From assembly GCF_010671605.1 (NCBI RefSeq), contig NZ_JAABOO010000003.1, positions 785,441-849,440 on the forward strand: a stretch of 64,000 bases of DNA, in the 5' to 3' direction. Position 1 is the stretch's first letter. Every line of letters begins with the position of its first letter. Under the pieces are notes generated by a model. The model worked only from the letters and a program-made list of their open reading frames with translations, did not search any database and was not told the DNA's origin. Position numbers and translations under genes: made by a program. Of this stretch, positions 53,636-63,766 are shown one piece after another. This DNA comes from Leptobacterium flavescens. Its GTDB lineage: Bacteria > Bacteroidota > Bacteroidia > Flavobacteriales > Flavobacteriaceae.

Positions 53636-55093
53636 ATGAAAAAAATAAAATTATTAATCCCCGTATTCTTAGCTTTTTCATTGCTTTCTTGTGAAGGGAC
53701 TATTGAGATCGACCCAGGCTTTATCCTGTCTGAGAATTCGGTAAATACTATACAGGAAGTAGAAAGTACTCTATTGGGTGCTTATGATTCCAACAATGCT
53801 TACTTTAATATTATCTCCTTTAACTCCCTGCATACTGCCGATGTTAGAATAGGTTTGGGTAACAGGGGGCAAGGACTTCAGACGCACTCTTTTCAGATTA
53901 ACTCCGGAGACGGATTGCCTACAGGGCTTTACTTCTCTGCCTATGATGCAATAGATCAGGCTAACAGAGTTATGGAAAGAGCAAATGAAGTAGAATTGCA
54001 AGCAGGAGAAGAAGCTTTAAGAGATCAGATCATAGGAGAAGCTTTGGCCTTGAGAGCCTTTAACCATTTTGAGCTTTTAAGAGCCTTTGCTCCTTCTTTC
54101 GATCCAACCAGCCCAGGTGTACCTCTATTAGACAGAGTAGTACGTTTTGGAATTGATGATACCAATCTGCCAAGAAATACGGTAGAAGAGGTATTGGCCG
54201 GAGTTAATGACGATCTTATCAGAGCGCTTACATTAATCCCTGCTTCTGCAACTAATGTAAACAGATTTACTCAGAACGGAGTAAGAGCTTTACAGGCAAG
54301 GATTGCGCTTTACGTTGATACTCCTGCAAGTAACCAACAGGCTATCGACCTTACTACAGATCTTATTGCTGCTATTCCTCTTGCAGATCCTCAAAATTAC
54401 CAGGATATGTTCTCTATAGATGATTTGGTAGGTTCTGAAGTGATCTTCCAGATAGACAGAGATCAGAATAACGGTAGGATCGGTACCATATTTACAGATG
54501 TTAACAATGATGTTTTCTTTTCAGCTTCTGTAGATCTTGCAAATCAGATCACCATGACGGATATCAGAAGAAACGTGATTTTCGATCTTGAAGATGTAAT
54601 TAACGATCAGATGGCAGATTTTACTGATGGTGGAGATCTTATCATCGGAAAATATCTGGGAAGAGAAGCAGCTTTCCCTGCGGTAAACAATATCAAGGTT
54701 TTCAGAACCAGTGAAATGTTGCTTATCCGTGCGGAGGCAAATGCTAAATTAGGAAACTTAGCAGCGGCTCAGGCAGATATAGAAGCTATCAGAGCAGCCA
54801 GAGCAAGTAGTACTATTACTCCCGACTATACTAGCCAGGATATTGCACTGACCGATATTCTTGCAGAAAGAAGAATTGAATTGGCTTTTGAAGGACACAG
54901 AGCATATGACCTTAAGCGCTTCGGTCTTGGAATAGACAGATTACCTGAAGATTTCTCAGGAGTAGGAGCCAGAGCAGAAACAACTCAATCACTTCCTGCA
55001 GATAGTTTCAGATTCACTTTACCGATCCCTCAGGATGAGATTTTTGCAAACGACGGTATCAGTGATTCAGATCAGAATCCAGGTTATAATTAA
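53636..55093 (+). CDS. SusD/RagB-family substrate-binding lipoprotein
   Basis: This 485-residue surface lipoprotein has Cys19 in LLSC. The helical SusD fold is shown by EALALRAFNHFELLRAFAPS, a TPR-like core, EMLLIRAEANAKLGNLAAAQ and ERRIELAFEGHRAYDLKRFG, with the terminal IPQDEIFANDGISDSDQNPGYN typical of the family. It acts as the lid of the SusC transporter encoded upstream. The third gene follows after 19 bases. Confidence 0.93.
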   Translation: MKKIKLLIPVFLAFSLLSCEGTIEIDPGFILSENSVNTIQEVESTLLGAYDSNNAYFNIISFNSLHTADVRIGLGNRGQGLQTHSFQINSGDGLPTGLYFSAYDAIDQANRVMERANEVELQAGEEALRDQIIGEALALRAFNHFELLRAFAPSFDPTSPGVPLLDRVVRFGIDDTNLPRNTVEEVLAGVNDDLIRALTLIPASATNVNRFTQNGVRALQARIALYVDTPASNQQAIDLTTDLIAAIPLADPQNYQDMFSIDDLVGSEVIFQIDRDQNNGRIGTIFTDVNNDVFFSASVDLANQITMTDIRRNVIFDLEDVINDQMADFTDGGDLIIGKYLGREAAFPAVNNIKVFRTSEMLLIRAEANAKLGNLAAAQADIEAIRAARASSTITPDYTSQDIALTDILAERRIELAFEGHRAYDLKRFGLGIDRLPEDFSGVGARAETTQSLPADSFRFTLPIPQDEIFANDGISDSDQNPGYN

Positions 55094-55112
55094 TAGTTAA
55101 AAGATATTAGAA

Positions 55113-55946
55113 ATGAAAAAAATTAAATTTTGTTTTTTCCTTATAGCAAGTGTTCTTTTCCTGAATTCTTGTTCTGAAGATGATCGTGTTTTCCTGGATG
55201 TTACTGATCCGGCCAATTCTATCGCCCAGTTCAATACCGGGGAGATATTGGTGATAAACCCATCGGCAGATACACAAAATAGTATAATCGTTGGTGTTTC
55301 AACAATTTCAGATTCAGATCGTGTGATCACTATTTCTGTGGATGCGTCCAGTACTTTAGATCCGTCTTTTTACCAGATAGAATCCTTAACTCCGGTAATT
55401 CCTGCAGGACAGGTAACAGGAGAGGTGATCGTTACCACTTTTGCAACCGATATTTTTCCTGATGGAGGAGATGCTTTGGTGTTAAACCTTGAATCTGTTG
55501 AAGGAGCTACTATCCTCGATTCAAGTGTTAGTCAGTTAAGCGTTGGTACTACGGTTGAATGCCCTTCTGTTGATATTGCTGCAGTGATCGGTGACGGAGC
55601 TAATGTATTGGCTAATGAAATTCTAACCGGTGGTTTTGGAGCGCCTTTATCTGCAGGTGGACTTACAAGGTCTGTTTTAGCAGGTCCGGGTGAGAACCAG
55701 GTTACTATCGTTGGTGGAGTAGGATTTAACGGTTCTCAGGACCTTGTGTTAAACATAGATCCTGATACGGGAGCTGTGTCTTACGGAGGAGAGGATAATG
55801 TTACTTTCTTCGAGAACGCAGGTACTCCTATACCATATACAACTGTTACAGGTCAGGCATTAACCTGTATAGGATTGATAGATATTGAAATAGCGGCGCC
55901 TTTTGCAGCACCGTTCAATGCAAATACATTTACTATTCAGTTCTAG
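55113..55946 (+). CDS. Third SusCD-locus lipoprotein, hypothetical
   Basis: This 277-residue lipoprotein has Cys20 in FLNSC. The mature protein is beta-rich with low Lys and many Gly, Val and Thr. An N-terminal part (VFLDVTDPANSIAQFNTGEI) resembles DUF1735/DUF4843-type immunoglobulin-like domains found in Sus loci, and a second half has Gly-rich strands. By position it is the accessory surface-binding protein of the locus. No ligand can be inferred. A strong terminator follows. Confidence 0.7.
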   Translation: MKKIKFCFFLIASVLFLNSCSEDDRVFLDVTDPANSIAQFNTGEILVINPSADTQNSIIVGVSTISDSDRVITISVDASSTLDPSFYQIESLTPVIPAGQVTGEVIVTTFATDIFPDGGDALVLNLESVEGATILDSSVSQLSVGTTVECPSVDIAAVIGDGANVLANEILTGGFGAPLSAGGLTRSVLAGPGENQVTIVGGVGFNGSQDLVLNIDPDTGAVSYGGEDNVTFFENAGTPIPYTTVTGQALTCIGLIDIEIAAPFAAPFNANTFTIQF

Positions 55947-55994
55947 AAGATTTATTTTTAATTAATTTGATTTAGTCGTCCGAATTAATTGTAT

Positions 55995-56023
55995 AAGCAT
56001 GCCCTTCACGGGCATGCTTTTTT
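55995..56023 (+). terminator. Intrinsic terminator of the first SusCD operon
   Basis: AAGCATGCCC TTCAC GGGCATGCTT followed by TTTT is a perfect 10-bp GC-rich stem. Confidence 0.88.
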
Positions 56024-56109
56024 ATACCTTATATATATAATGTATAGTTAGGTGTAAATAAATAGATCTGTGAACTGAAATTGGATCGGGATTTTTAAAC
56101 CTGTAAAAG

Positions 56110-56712
56110 TTAAAGATCCAGAGTGTATTGCTCGGGGAGTAAACGGAAGCTTTTCCGATGGTATTTCGTAATACCGTACTTCTTTATGGCTTCTCTGTGT
56201 TCCTGCGTGGGATATCCTTTATTCTTTTTCCAGTTATACATAGGATATTCTTCGTGTATCTTCTCCATATAGGCATCCCTGTAGGTCTTGGCCAGGACCG
56301 AAGCAGCTGCGATACTTAAATATTTACCATCTCCCTTAATAACGCATTCATGAGGGATGTCCTGATAATTCTTGAATTTATTCCCGTCAACAATAATATA
56401 GCCCGGCCTGGTGCTTAACTGGTCTAAAGCTCTGTGCATTCCCAGAATGGATGCGTTTAATATGTTAATTGTATCGATTTCTGTAGGATCTATATGGACT
56501 ACTCCGAAAACGAGGGCTTCTTTTTCTATAACAGGTCTTAGGAGATCCCTCTTTGCTTCCGTTAATTGTTTGGAGTCGTTTAAGATCTTGTTTTCGAAAT
56601 CTTTAGGTAGGATCACGGCGCCCGCCGTTACTGGCCCGGCAAGGCAGCCCCTCCCTGCTTCATCGGTTCCGGCTATAAAAATATCTTCTTTTGGCTTGAA
56701 TCTTATTAACAT
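56110..56712 (-). CDS. rnhB: Ribonuclease HII
   Basis: This 200-residue enzyme cleaves RNA in RNA-DNA hybrids and single ribonucleotides in DNA. The active-site acids are in [14 protein letters not shown] (Asp-Glu pair) and in IIVDGNKF, with a further Asp expected in the later helix near KTYRDAYM. It is encoded between the two SusCD loci on the opposite strand, with its own strong promoter. Confidence 0.95.
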   Translation of the reverse strand: MLIRFKPKEDIFIAGTDEAGRGCLAGPVTAGAVILPKDFENKILNDSKQLTEAKRDLLRPVIEKEALVFGVVHIDPTEIDTINILNASILGMHRALDQLSTRPGYIIVDGNKFKNYQDIPHECVIKGDGKYLSIAAASVLAKTYRDAYMEKIHEEYPMYNWKKNKGYPTQEHREAIKKYGITKYHRKSFRLLPEQYTLDL

Positions 56713-56738
56713 GAAAAAAGTGTCAGTAAAAGGCTTCT

Positions 56739-56769
56739 CAAAGTTAGTCGATTGTTAAAGAAAGTTCAA
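56739..56769 (-). promoter_or_regulatory. rnhB promoter
   Basis: On the minus strand TTTG (its TTG at 56767-56769) is followed after 20 bases by TAACTTTG at 56739-56746. Both elements and the spacing match the Bacteroidota consensus. Confidence 0.75.
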
Positions 56770-56817
56770 ATTTTCACATTTATTTGTGAATTTTAACAAC
56801 AAAAACGGCTAAATAAC

Positions 56818-56848
56818 TTGATTTATTAATAATTTATTAAGATGTTTG
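56818..56848 (+). promoter_or_regulatory. Promoter of the second SusCD locus
   Basis: TTG is followed after 20 bases by GATGTTTG, one mismatch from TAnnTTTG at the first base. The equivalent site before the first SusC gene is TTC-N20-GACGTTTG at 50617-50647. Both lie 26 bases before the ATG. Confidence 0.6.
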
Positions 56849-56874
56849 CTGCGACTAAATCAAATTAATTAAAT

Positions 56875-59800
56875 ATGAGATCAAAGTTTACATGGATGTT
56901 AACGCTATGTTTAGCGTTCGTATTTCAGTTTTCTTTTGCACAAGAGAAAACTGTGACAGGTACTGTGACGGATCAGGATGGATTACCCCTCCCTGGTGCT
57001 AGTATCGTGGTTAAAGGAACTTCAAGAGGACAACAAACCGATTTCGACGGTAATTACTCGATTAGAGTTTCTGTTGGTGAAATTCTAGTTTACTCTTATG
57101 TAGGACAGAAGACTGTAGAACGTACTGTAGGTTCTGCAAATGTTATTAATGTTCAGTTGGATCAGGATGCGCAGGCTCTTGAAGAAGTAGTTGTGCAGGG
57201 TTATCGAAATGCAACTAAGGAGAGATCCAGTATTGCATCGACAACCATTTCAGCTGAAAAGATCGAATTAAGACCAAACGCATCTTTCGCGCAGACCTTA
57301 TCAGGTCAGATTCCTGGTCTTAACATTACTACCAACACAGGTCAGCCTGGTGGTAACAGTACCATTAACTTAAGGGGTATTACTTCTATTAATGGTAACT
57401 CGGAGCCTTTATTCATTATTGATGGTGCTCCTGTAGATGAAGATAACTTCCGTAGTTTGAACCCGAATGAAATTGCTTCGGTTTCTGTACTTAAGGATGC
57501 CGGTGCAACTGCAATTTACGGTAACCGTGGTGCGAACGGGGTAATCATCGTAAAAACTAAGAAAGGTAGCTTTAACAGTGGGTTAAAGATTAACTATCAG
57601 GGACAAGTAAGTTTCTCTGAGCTTCAGGACAACGATTACGACCTGACAAATGCACAAGAGCAGTTAGAGTTAGAGAGAACTCTAAGTAGAGGTGTTGGTA
57701 ACGGACTTACTGATGCTGAGATTGCTGCTTTCACAACTACTCGTTGGGAAGAAGTATTCTTCAGAACTGGTATTTCTCAGAACCACACGCTTTCTTTATC
57801 TAACGGTGGAGATAACGTAACTTCATTTACTTCTTTCGGATATAGTGATACTGAAGGTATCCTTGTTCAGAGTTCCTTGAAAAGGTTCAACGTAAGAAGT
57901 AACATTACTGGTAAATCTAACAACGATAGATTTAACTACTCTACAAACCTTTCTTTGAACTATTCAGAGTCTGATGAGCCAAACAACATTGGTGGAGGTG
58001 CAATTAACAGGAACTTAGTATTAGGTGCATATCAGTCTGTACCTTATATCTCTCCTGATGAGTATACAAACGGTGCGGCTTTATTATCTCCGCTATTATT
58101 CCGTAACACTCCTTTATTCTTATTAGATATCATTGAGACATTTACAAGAGAAGAGGCAGAGGTTAGGATTATTGCGAGTGCAAACGCAAGTTATAAGATT
58201 ACTGACGATATCACCGCTAGTATTACAGCGAGTGGGGATTACACAGATGAGCACTTAACAAGAGCTGAGGGACCTGAGTCTTTCAACGCACTTCTTTTCG
58301 CTCAGACTGGAAACAATACTCCTGGATTCCAGGATCAAAACACTACAAGAACCTTTAGTTTTAACGCAGTTACATCTTTAAACTGGAATAAGACTTTTGG
58401 TAAGCATACTGTAGATGCTTCTGTATTTACAGAGTACTTTAGAGCATACTTAAGAACATTCGGATTCTTCCAAAGAGGTTTAAACCCAGCTACTTTCTCT
58501 CCTGGAGACGGTGCAGGTTTTGTTGCTGATAACGCTGCAAATGACTTCTTTATAGATACTGCAAGAGCACAGCGTAGAAATGCTGGTTTATTCTCTTACT
58601 TCGGACAAGTTGATTATGACTATGATTCTAAGTACGGTTTCACTGGAACAATCAGACGTGATGCTTCTTACCGTTTCGCTGCTTCTAACAGATGGGGTAC
58701 TTTCTACTCTGTAGCAGGTAGATGGAATATTCATAATGAGCCATTTATGGAAGGTTCTATTTTCAACCTGTTAAAGCTTAGAGCTTCTTACGGTGAAACT
58801 GGTAACCAGCGTATCGTTGATGCAGGAGCTGGAGCATTAGCTTTCTTTGCTGCTCCTGATTTAACAGAGAACTTCTTCGCAACTGGAAACGGTTATGGAG
58901 GTGCTAACTCTCTATTCCTTAGCCAGATTGGTAACAACTCTCTAAGATGGGAGACTGTTAAGCAGGCTAACGTAGGTATCGATTTCGAAGTTTTCGACAG
59001 AAGACTTAGAGGATCTATCGATGGATATATCAGAACAACTGAAGATCTATTCCAGGATTCACCTGTATCTGCTATTACAAGTCAGAATGTCTTGAGAGCA
59101 AACGTTGGATCTTTAGAGAACAGCGGTATCGACCTTACATTAAATTATGACCTTATCAGAGGTGGTGCTGAAGGATTCAATCTTTCTTTGAACTTGGTAG
59201 GTAACTACAACAAGTCTGAGATCATCGACCTTCCTGGTGGAGTTGAGTCTATCAGAAACGCAAACAACAACGATTTACAGCTTCGTGTAGGTGGACCTAT
59301 TAACGAGGTAACTGTTTACAGATTTATCGGAGTTAACCCAGATAATGGTAACTTATTATTCTTGGATGCTAACGGAAACGAAACTGAAAACCCAACAGAT
59401 AACGACAGGATCAATACTGGAAAGAACATCGTTCCTGATTATCAAGGTAGTTTCGGATTCAATGCAGATTACAAAGGTTTCTTCTTAACTACTCAGTTTA
59501 ACTACGTAATTGGTGTAGATAGATTTGATTTTGACTTAAGAGGATTCCAGAATCCAAATAACATCGGTCAGTTTAGAGCAACAAGAGATCTTTTCAGAGC
59601 TTGGCAAAACCCAGGTGACATTACAGATATTCCATCACTTACTGTTACTAACCGAGTTTTAGGAAATGATTCAGACAGAGATCTATATAGTTCAGACTAC
59701 TTGAGATTACGTTTTGCAAGTTTCGGATATAACTTCCCAGCAAAATTCCTAGAGAATACAGGATTAACATCGTTCAGAGCGTTTGTTAACGGAGAGAACT

Positions 59801-59910
59801 TATTTACTGTTACTGATTGGAGAGGATTTGATGCAGAAGCGAGTTTCAGTGGATCTAGACAGTTCCCAACTCCAAGAATATTCTCAGTTGGTGTTGAATT
59901 TGGATTTTAA
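56875..59910 (+). CDS. SusC/RagA-family TonB-dependent outer membrane transporter (second)
   Basis: This 1011-residue SusC homologue has the same layout as the one at 50674: signal peptide, regulatory-like domain (TVTGTVTDQDGLPLPGASIV), TonB box ALEEVVVQGYR, plug with EPLFIIDGAPVDEDNFRSLN and IYGNRGANGVIIVKTKKG, and barrel ending PTPRIFSVGVEFGF. The leader and first codons are close copies of those of the other locus, but the barrel differs strongly, suggesting duplication followed by substrate divergence. Its SusD partner follows after 18 bases. The substrate is unknown. Confidence 0.93.
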   Translation: MRSKFTWMLTLCLAFVFQFSFAQEKTVTGTVTDQDGLPLPGASIVVKGTSRGQQTDFDGNYSIRVSVGEILVYSYVGQKTVERTVGSANVINVQLDQDAQALEEVVVQGYRNATKERSSIASTTISAEKIELRPNASFAQTLSGQIPGLNITTNTGQPGGNSTINLRGITSINGNSEPLFIIDGAPVDEDNFRSLNPNEIASVSVLKDAGATAIYGNRGANGVIIVKTKKGSFNSGLKINYQGQVSFSELQDNDYDLTNAQEQLELERTLSRGVGNGLTDAEIAAFTTTRWEEVFFRTGISQNHTLSLSNGGDNVTSFTSFGYSDTEGILVQSSLKRFNVRSNITGKSNNDRFNYSTNLSLNYSESDEPNNIGGGAINRNLVLGAYQSVPYISPDEYTNGAALLSPLLFRNTPLFLLDIIETFTREEAEVRIIASANASYKITDDITASITASGDYTDEHLTRAEGPESFNALLFAQTGNNTPGFQDQNTTRTFSFNAVTSLNWNKTFGKHTVDASVFTEYFRAYLRTFGFFQRGLNPATFSPGDGAGFVADNAANDFFIDTARAQRRNAGLFSYFGQVDYDYDSKYGFTGTIRRDASYRFAASNRWGTFYSVAGRWNIHNEPFMEGSIFNLLKLRASYGETGNQRIVDAGAGALAFFAAPDLTENFFATGNGYGGANSLFLSQIGNNSLRWETVKQANVGIDFEVFDRRLRGSIDGYIRTTEDLFQDSPVSAITSQNVLRANVGSLENSGIDLTLNYDLIRGGAEGFNLSLNLVGNYNKSEIIDLPGGVESIRNANNNDLQLRVGGPINEVTVYRFIGVNPDNGNLLFLDANGNETENPTDNDRINTGKNIVPDYQGSFGFNADYKGFFLTTQFNYVIGVDRFDFDLRGFQNPNNIGQFRATRDLFRAWQNPGDITDIPSLTVTNRVLGNDSDRDLYSSDYLRLRFASFGYNFPAKFLENTGLTSFRAFVNGENLFTVTDWRGFDAEASFSGSRQFPTPRIFSVGVEFGF

Positions 59911-59928
59911 TAATAAAATAAATAGTTA

Positions 59929-61425
59929 ATGATGAAAGTTATAAATAGATTATTTCTGGTCTTTTTGCTGATTTCACTTAATGGGTGTAATGATGCAATT
60001 GATATAGATCAACCAGGACGTTTGAGCGCGGAAAATGCTTTTAGATCAGTAGCAGATTTGAACTCTGGTTTATTAGGAGTATACGCTCAGTTAGATTTGA
60101 CACTTGAGATCCGTATGGGAATGTTGTTAACGGATGAGGTGACAATCGGATTTGATAGTGGTGGACAAGGTACTGCAGAATATGCGTACAATATTAATAC
60201 AAACACAGGTAATGTGTTGGCAATCTGGAACAACCAGTACAGATTGATCAACTTTGCTACAAGAATTATTGAGGCTGCGGAGATCGTTGTTCCTGATGGG
60301 GCTGCTGAGCAAGCACAGCTTAATAATATCGTAGCTCAGGCACATGCCTTAAGAGCATATGGTCACTTCAGACTAATAAATCACTTCTCAACAAATTATG
60401 AGGATGATAGTGCACTAGGTGTTATTGCTCTTGACGAAGTTCCTGGGATCCAGGATCAACGTCCAAGAAACACAAATGGTGAAGTATATGCTTTGATCAA
60501 TTCTGATTTGGATGCTGCAGCTGGTCTGATAGATCCTACTTTCTCTCAGAATGATCCTACCTTTATCAATACTAACTTCATTACTGCAATGAGAGCTCGT
60601 CTTGCTGCATACAGAGGTCAGTATACTCAGGCAGATAATTTTGCAGCTCAGGCGTTAACAGCTGTGCCACTTGCAGGAAGAGATGACTTCCTTGATATTT
60701 GGACAGATGCTGGAAATGCTGGGGTGATCTTTAAAGCAGAGCGTGCAGACGGAGGTCCTTTCGATAACCAGGCTACCGGTGGTGGTGGATGGGCAGGAAG
60801 TTTATTTGCCTTCGTAAACGCTACAATTACAGGTTCTCCATTTATGGAAATGGGTAGAGGAATTTACAATGGACTGATCGCTATTCCGGATGATATCCGT
60901 GAAGAGGCTTTCGTAGCTCCAACTTCTGTAATCGATCCTGATTACCTAACTAACCTTCAGGATGATATTGATATCATCGTTACTCAGATCTATCCTGGTT
61001 CTGAAGGTCAGCCACTATTGAATGATCTTAAGATCTTCAGAGCTGCTGAGATGTTATTCATCAGAGCTGAAGCTGCTGCAGAAGCAGGTAACTTAGGTCA
61101 GGCTGCTGCTTTTATTCAGCAGTTAAGAAATGAGAGATACCCAGTAGCTCAGCCGCTACCTAACTATGCAAACTCTCAGGAAGCTTTTGCTGATATCCTT
61201 CACGAAAGATCTTTAGAGCTATTTGCTCAGGCTCAGCGTTGGACTGATATCAAGAGACTTGCTGTTAGAGCTGGTATCGCTGGTGTACAAAGAGATCCTG
61301 CAGATTGTGATATTAACGGTGTATGTGCGGTTCCTGTAACGGATTTCCGTTTCACACTTCCAATCCCACAGGCAGAAATCAATGCTAACTCGGTAATTGC
61401 TGAACAGCAGAACCCAGGTTACTAA
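59929..61425 (+). CDS. SusD/RagB-family lipoprotein (second)
   Basis: This 498-residue surface lipoprotein has Cys20 in SLNGC. SusD features are HALRAYGHFRLINHFSTNY, AEMLFIRAEAAAEAGNLGQA and ERSLELFAQAQRWTDIKRL, with the family-typical end IPQAEINANSVIAEQQNPGY. It pairs with the upstream SusC. This locus lacks the third accessory gene of the first one. A terminator follows. Confidence 0.93.
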   Translation: MMKVINRLFLVFLLISLNGCNDAIDIDQPGRLSAENAFRSVADLNSGLLGVYAQLDLTLEIRMGMLLTDEVTIGFDSGGQGTAEYAYNINTNTGNVLAIWNNQYRLINFATRIIEAAEIVVPDGAAEQAQLNNIVAQAHALRAYGHFRLINHFSTNYEDDSALGVIALDEVPGIQDQRPRNTNGEVYALINSDLDAAAGLIDPTFSQNDPTFINTNFITAMRARLAAYRGQYTQADNFAAQALTAVPLAGRDDFLDIWTDAGNAGVIFKAERADGGPFDNQATGGGGWAGSLFAFVNATITGSPFMEMGRGIYNGLIAIPDDIREEAFVAPTSVIDPDYLTNLQDDIDIIVTQIYPGSEGQPLLNDLKIFRAAEMLFIRAEAAAEAGNLGQAAAFIQQLRNERYPVAQPLPNYANSQEAFADILHERSLELFAQAQRWTDIKRLAVRAGIAGVQRDPADCDINGVCAVPVTDFRFTLPIPQAEINANSVIAEQQNPGY

Positions 61426-61450
61426 GATTGATATAAATATTAGATTAAAG

Positions 61451-61477
61451 GCGCTTCTGAAAAGAAGCGCTTTTTTT
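61451..61477 (+). terminator. Intrinsic terminator of the second SusCD operon
   Basis: GCGCTTCT GAAA AGAAGCGC followed by TTTTTTT is a perfect 8-bp stem with a GNRA-type loop. Confidence 0.9.
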
Positions 61478-61515
61478 GTTAACAATTATTAGTGATTTTT
61501 TTCGTTCAAAAAACA

Positions 61516-61523
61516 TACTTTTG
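61516..61523 (+). promoter_or_regulatory. -7 element of the porin gene
   Basis: TACTTTTG matches TAnnTTTG, 20 bases before the ATG. No clear -33 TTG is seen. Confidence 0.4.
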
Positions 61524-61543
61524 CTGTTAAATCATTTTATTGC

Positions 61544-63508
61544 ATGGGTCGTAGGTTATTTTTGATTTTCCTTTTATGTGCTTCAGCTGTCATGGCTCAG
61601 GACCAAAAGAATAGAGAAGAGCTCAGAGATTCTATTTCTTCTAACAGGATCAGGCAGTCAAGGGAAGGTGCTAAAAAGGAAAAAGAGAAGGAAGAGTTGA
61701 CTATAAAAGATTATAAGATCATATCTCATCTCAGCGATACTACCCATTTTGATACCACCTTAACAGTTAACAAAGAATACAACTTCAATTATTTAAGAAG
61801 GGATGAGTTTGAACTGCTCCCTTTTTCCAATGTGGGGCAGCCCTATAATAAACTTGCATATGATATGCATGAAACCGACTTGTTCCCTCAACTGGGTGCA
61901 AGGGCCAAACATTACAATTACTGGGAGGTGGAAGATGTGTATTATTATAATGTACCGACTCCGACTACAGAGCTCTTTTTTAAGACAGTTATGGAGCAGG
62001 GACAGTCAGCCGATGGTTTTTTTACCTTAAATACTTCCAGAAGGTTTAACTTTTCAATTGCCAATAAGGGTCTGCGTTCTTTAGGAAAGTATCAGAATAT
62101 TAGAACGAGCATCGGGAATTTCAGGCTTACTGCTAATTATTCAACCGAAAACGGAAGATATGGGTTTAAAGCTCATATAGTGTCTCAGGATGTGGAAAAT
62201 CAGGAGAATGGGGGGATAACCAACCGGGACCAGTTCGAATCAGGAGATAGCGAGTTTACGGATAGATCACGTATAGATGTAGCGTTCCAGGATGCCGAAA
62301 ATCTATTGGTTGGAAAAAGATATTATTTAGATCACTACTATAATATATATGATAGAAGGGATTCTTTATCATATTCCAGGTTGCAGCTAAAACATAAATT
62401 CAACTACGAAACAAAATTTTACAGGTTCGACCAGACGAGTGCCAATAGTTTTTTTGGCGATTCTTTTCAGAGCGGAAGCCTGATCGACCGGGGGCAATTG
62501 CGATCCATGTTCAATCAGCTAAGCCTGAACTATTCAAATAATATAATTGGTGCTGTTGAGGGGAAAGCTATAGCATATCGTTACAATTACTTCTTCAGGA
62601 GCGTGCTCTTTACCGATCAGGGGGTTATTCCGAGTAATCTCCGGGGAGAAGAATATGCAATAGGAGGAAGCTGGATAAAGAATATCGGGAGATTTCAGTT
62701 AAGAGGAGATTTTACCACTAATGTTTCCGGAGAGCTGGGGGGTACATTTATTAATGCTTCGGCTTCTTACGATCTGAAAGATAAAGGATACCTGAGAGCT
62801 AAAGTGTATTCTACTTCCAGGATGCCCAATTTTAACTTTCTGCTCTACCAGAGTAATTATGAGCAGTACAATTGGAATAATACAGAGGTTTTTGAAAATG
62901 AGGAGAAGAAAGGTGTCGGTTTGGATATCCGTTTAAATAAATGGTTTGATCTCGAAGCAGAATATTCCATTCTGGATAATTATTCCTATTTCGGATCTTC
63001 CCCGCTTTCGCCGGATGATACAAACCCACAGATCGCTCCTTTTCAGAGCCAGGGTACTATAAACTATCTGAAGGTTAAACTCAATAAGGAATTCAGAGTG
63101 GGTAAATTTGCGTTGAATAATACAGTAATGTATCAGATGGTAGATCAGGATGAGAATATTTTGAATGTTCCTGAATTTGTGACCAGAAATACCCTTTATT
63201 TTTCGGATCACCTCTTTAAAAAAGCATTGTATCTTCAGACGGGAGTTACCTTTAAATACTTTACTGCCTATTTTACCGATGGCTATAATCCGTTGATTTC
63301 CGAATTCTACAGCCAGGACCAGGAGGAGATAGGGGACTTCCCTTTAATAGACTTCTTTATTAATGTAAAGGTGAGGAGGACCAGGATCTATCTTAAAGCA
63401 GAACATTTTAATTCTCCTTTTACCGGGAACAATTTTTATTCGGCTCCCGATTATCCTTACAGAGATTTTATCGTTCGCTTCGGATTGGTGTGGAATTTCT
63501 TCATTTAA
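61544..63508 (+). CDS. Putative outer membrane porin (Porin_10-like)
   Basis: This 654-residue exported protein has a signal peptide ending near SAVMAQ, then a charged Arg/Glu/Lys-rich stretch (about 22-55) and a long series of beta strands with alternating aromatic residues. It ends YRDFIVRFGLVWNFFI, as outer membrane barrels do. Segments such as FNYLRRDEFELLPFSNVGQP and YNYWEVEDVYYYNVPTP match my recollection of the Bacteroidota putative porin family (Porin_10). Solute specificity is unknown. Confidence 0.8.
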   Translation: MGRRLFLIFLLCASAVMAQDQKNREELRDSISSNRIRQSREGAKKEKEKEELTIKDYKIISHLSDTTHFDTTLTVNKEYNFNYLRRDEFELLPFSNVGQPYNKLAYDMHETDLFPQLGARAKHYNYWEVEDVYYYNVPTPTTELFFKTVMEQGQSADGFFTLNTSRRFNFSIANKGLRSLGKYQNIRTSIGNFRLTANYSTENGRYGFKAHIVSQDVENQENGGITNRDQFESGDSEFTDRSRIDVAFQDAENLLVGKRYYLDHYYNIYDRRDSLSYSRLQLKHKFNYETKFYRFDQTSANSFFGDSFQSGSLIDRGQLRSMFNQLSLNYSNNIIGAVEGKAIAYRYNYFFRSVLFTDQGVIPSNLRGEEYAIGGSWIKNIGRFQLRGDFTTNVSGELGGTFINASASYDLKDKGYLRAKVYSTSRMPNFNFLLYQSNYEQYNWNNTEVFENEEKKGVGLDIRLNKWFDLEAEYSILDNYSYFGSSPLSPDDTNPQIAPFQSQGTINYLKVKLNKEFRVGKFALNNTVMYQMVDQDENILNVPEFVTRNTLYFSDHLFKKALYLQTGVTFKYFTAYFTDGYNPLISEFYSQDQEEIGDFPLIDFFINVKVRRTRIYLKAEHFNSPFTGNNFYSAPDYPYRDFIVRFGLVWNFFI

Positions 63509-63648
63509 GAGGCCTGTATCCGGAGAAAATATTCATGACTTCTTGGGTTTGTTATAGCTGATGACAGCTTCTTGCCGAATTTTTTTTATTTGTAAATGAT
63601 TGATGTTCAAAACATATAAAAAAAGTTGAAAAAAATATCGCTGAAAAA

Positions 63649-63691
63649 TTAGAATAAGAAGAAAAAGCATTTATATTTGCACCCGCTTTGA
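63649..63691 (+). promoter_or_regulatory. Upstream tandem promoter P1, probably rRNA operon
   Basis: TATATTTGCACCCGCTTT at 63672-63689 contains a consensus -7 box and a C-rich start-site region. The -33 position reads TTA rather than TTG. The 18-base block recurs exactly at 63829-63846. Confidence 0.65.
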
Positions 63692-63766
63692 GACACAGAG
63701 ATGTAAAACAAGGCAAATAAGTTCTAAAAAATACTGGTGTAAATAGAAGAGAATCAGGCGTTTGAA

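Noticed and set aside
50674..61425. Polysaccharide utilisation locus assignment for the two SusCD loci
   Set aside because: No glycoside hydrolase, sulfatase, lyase or HTCS regulator accompanies them in the window, so a glycan substrate cannot be claimed.
63557..63590. AGCTG-ATGA-CAGCT hairpin followed later by a T run, as terminator of the porin gene
   Set aside because: The stem is only 5 bp and the T run starts about 12 bases after it, too far for an intrinsic terminator.
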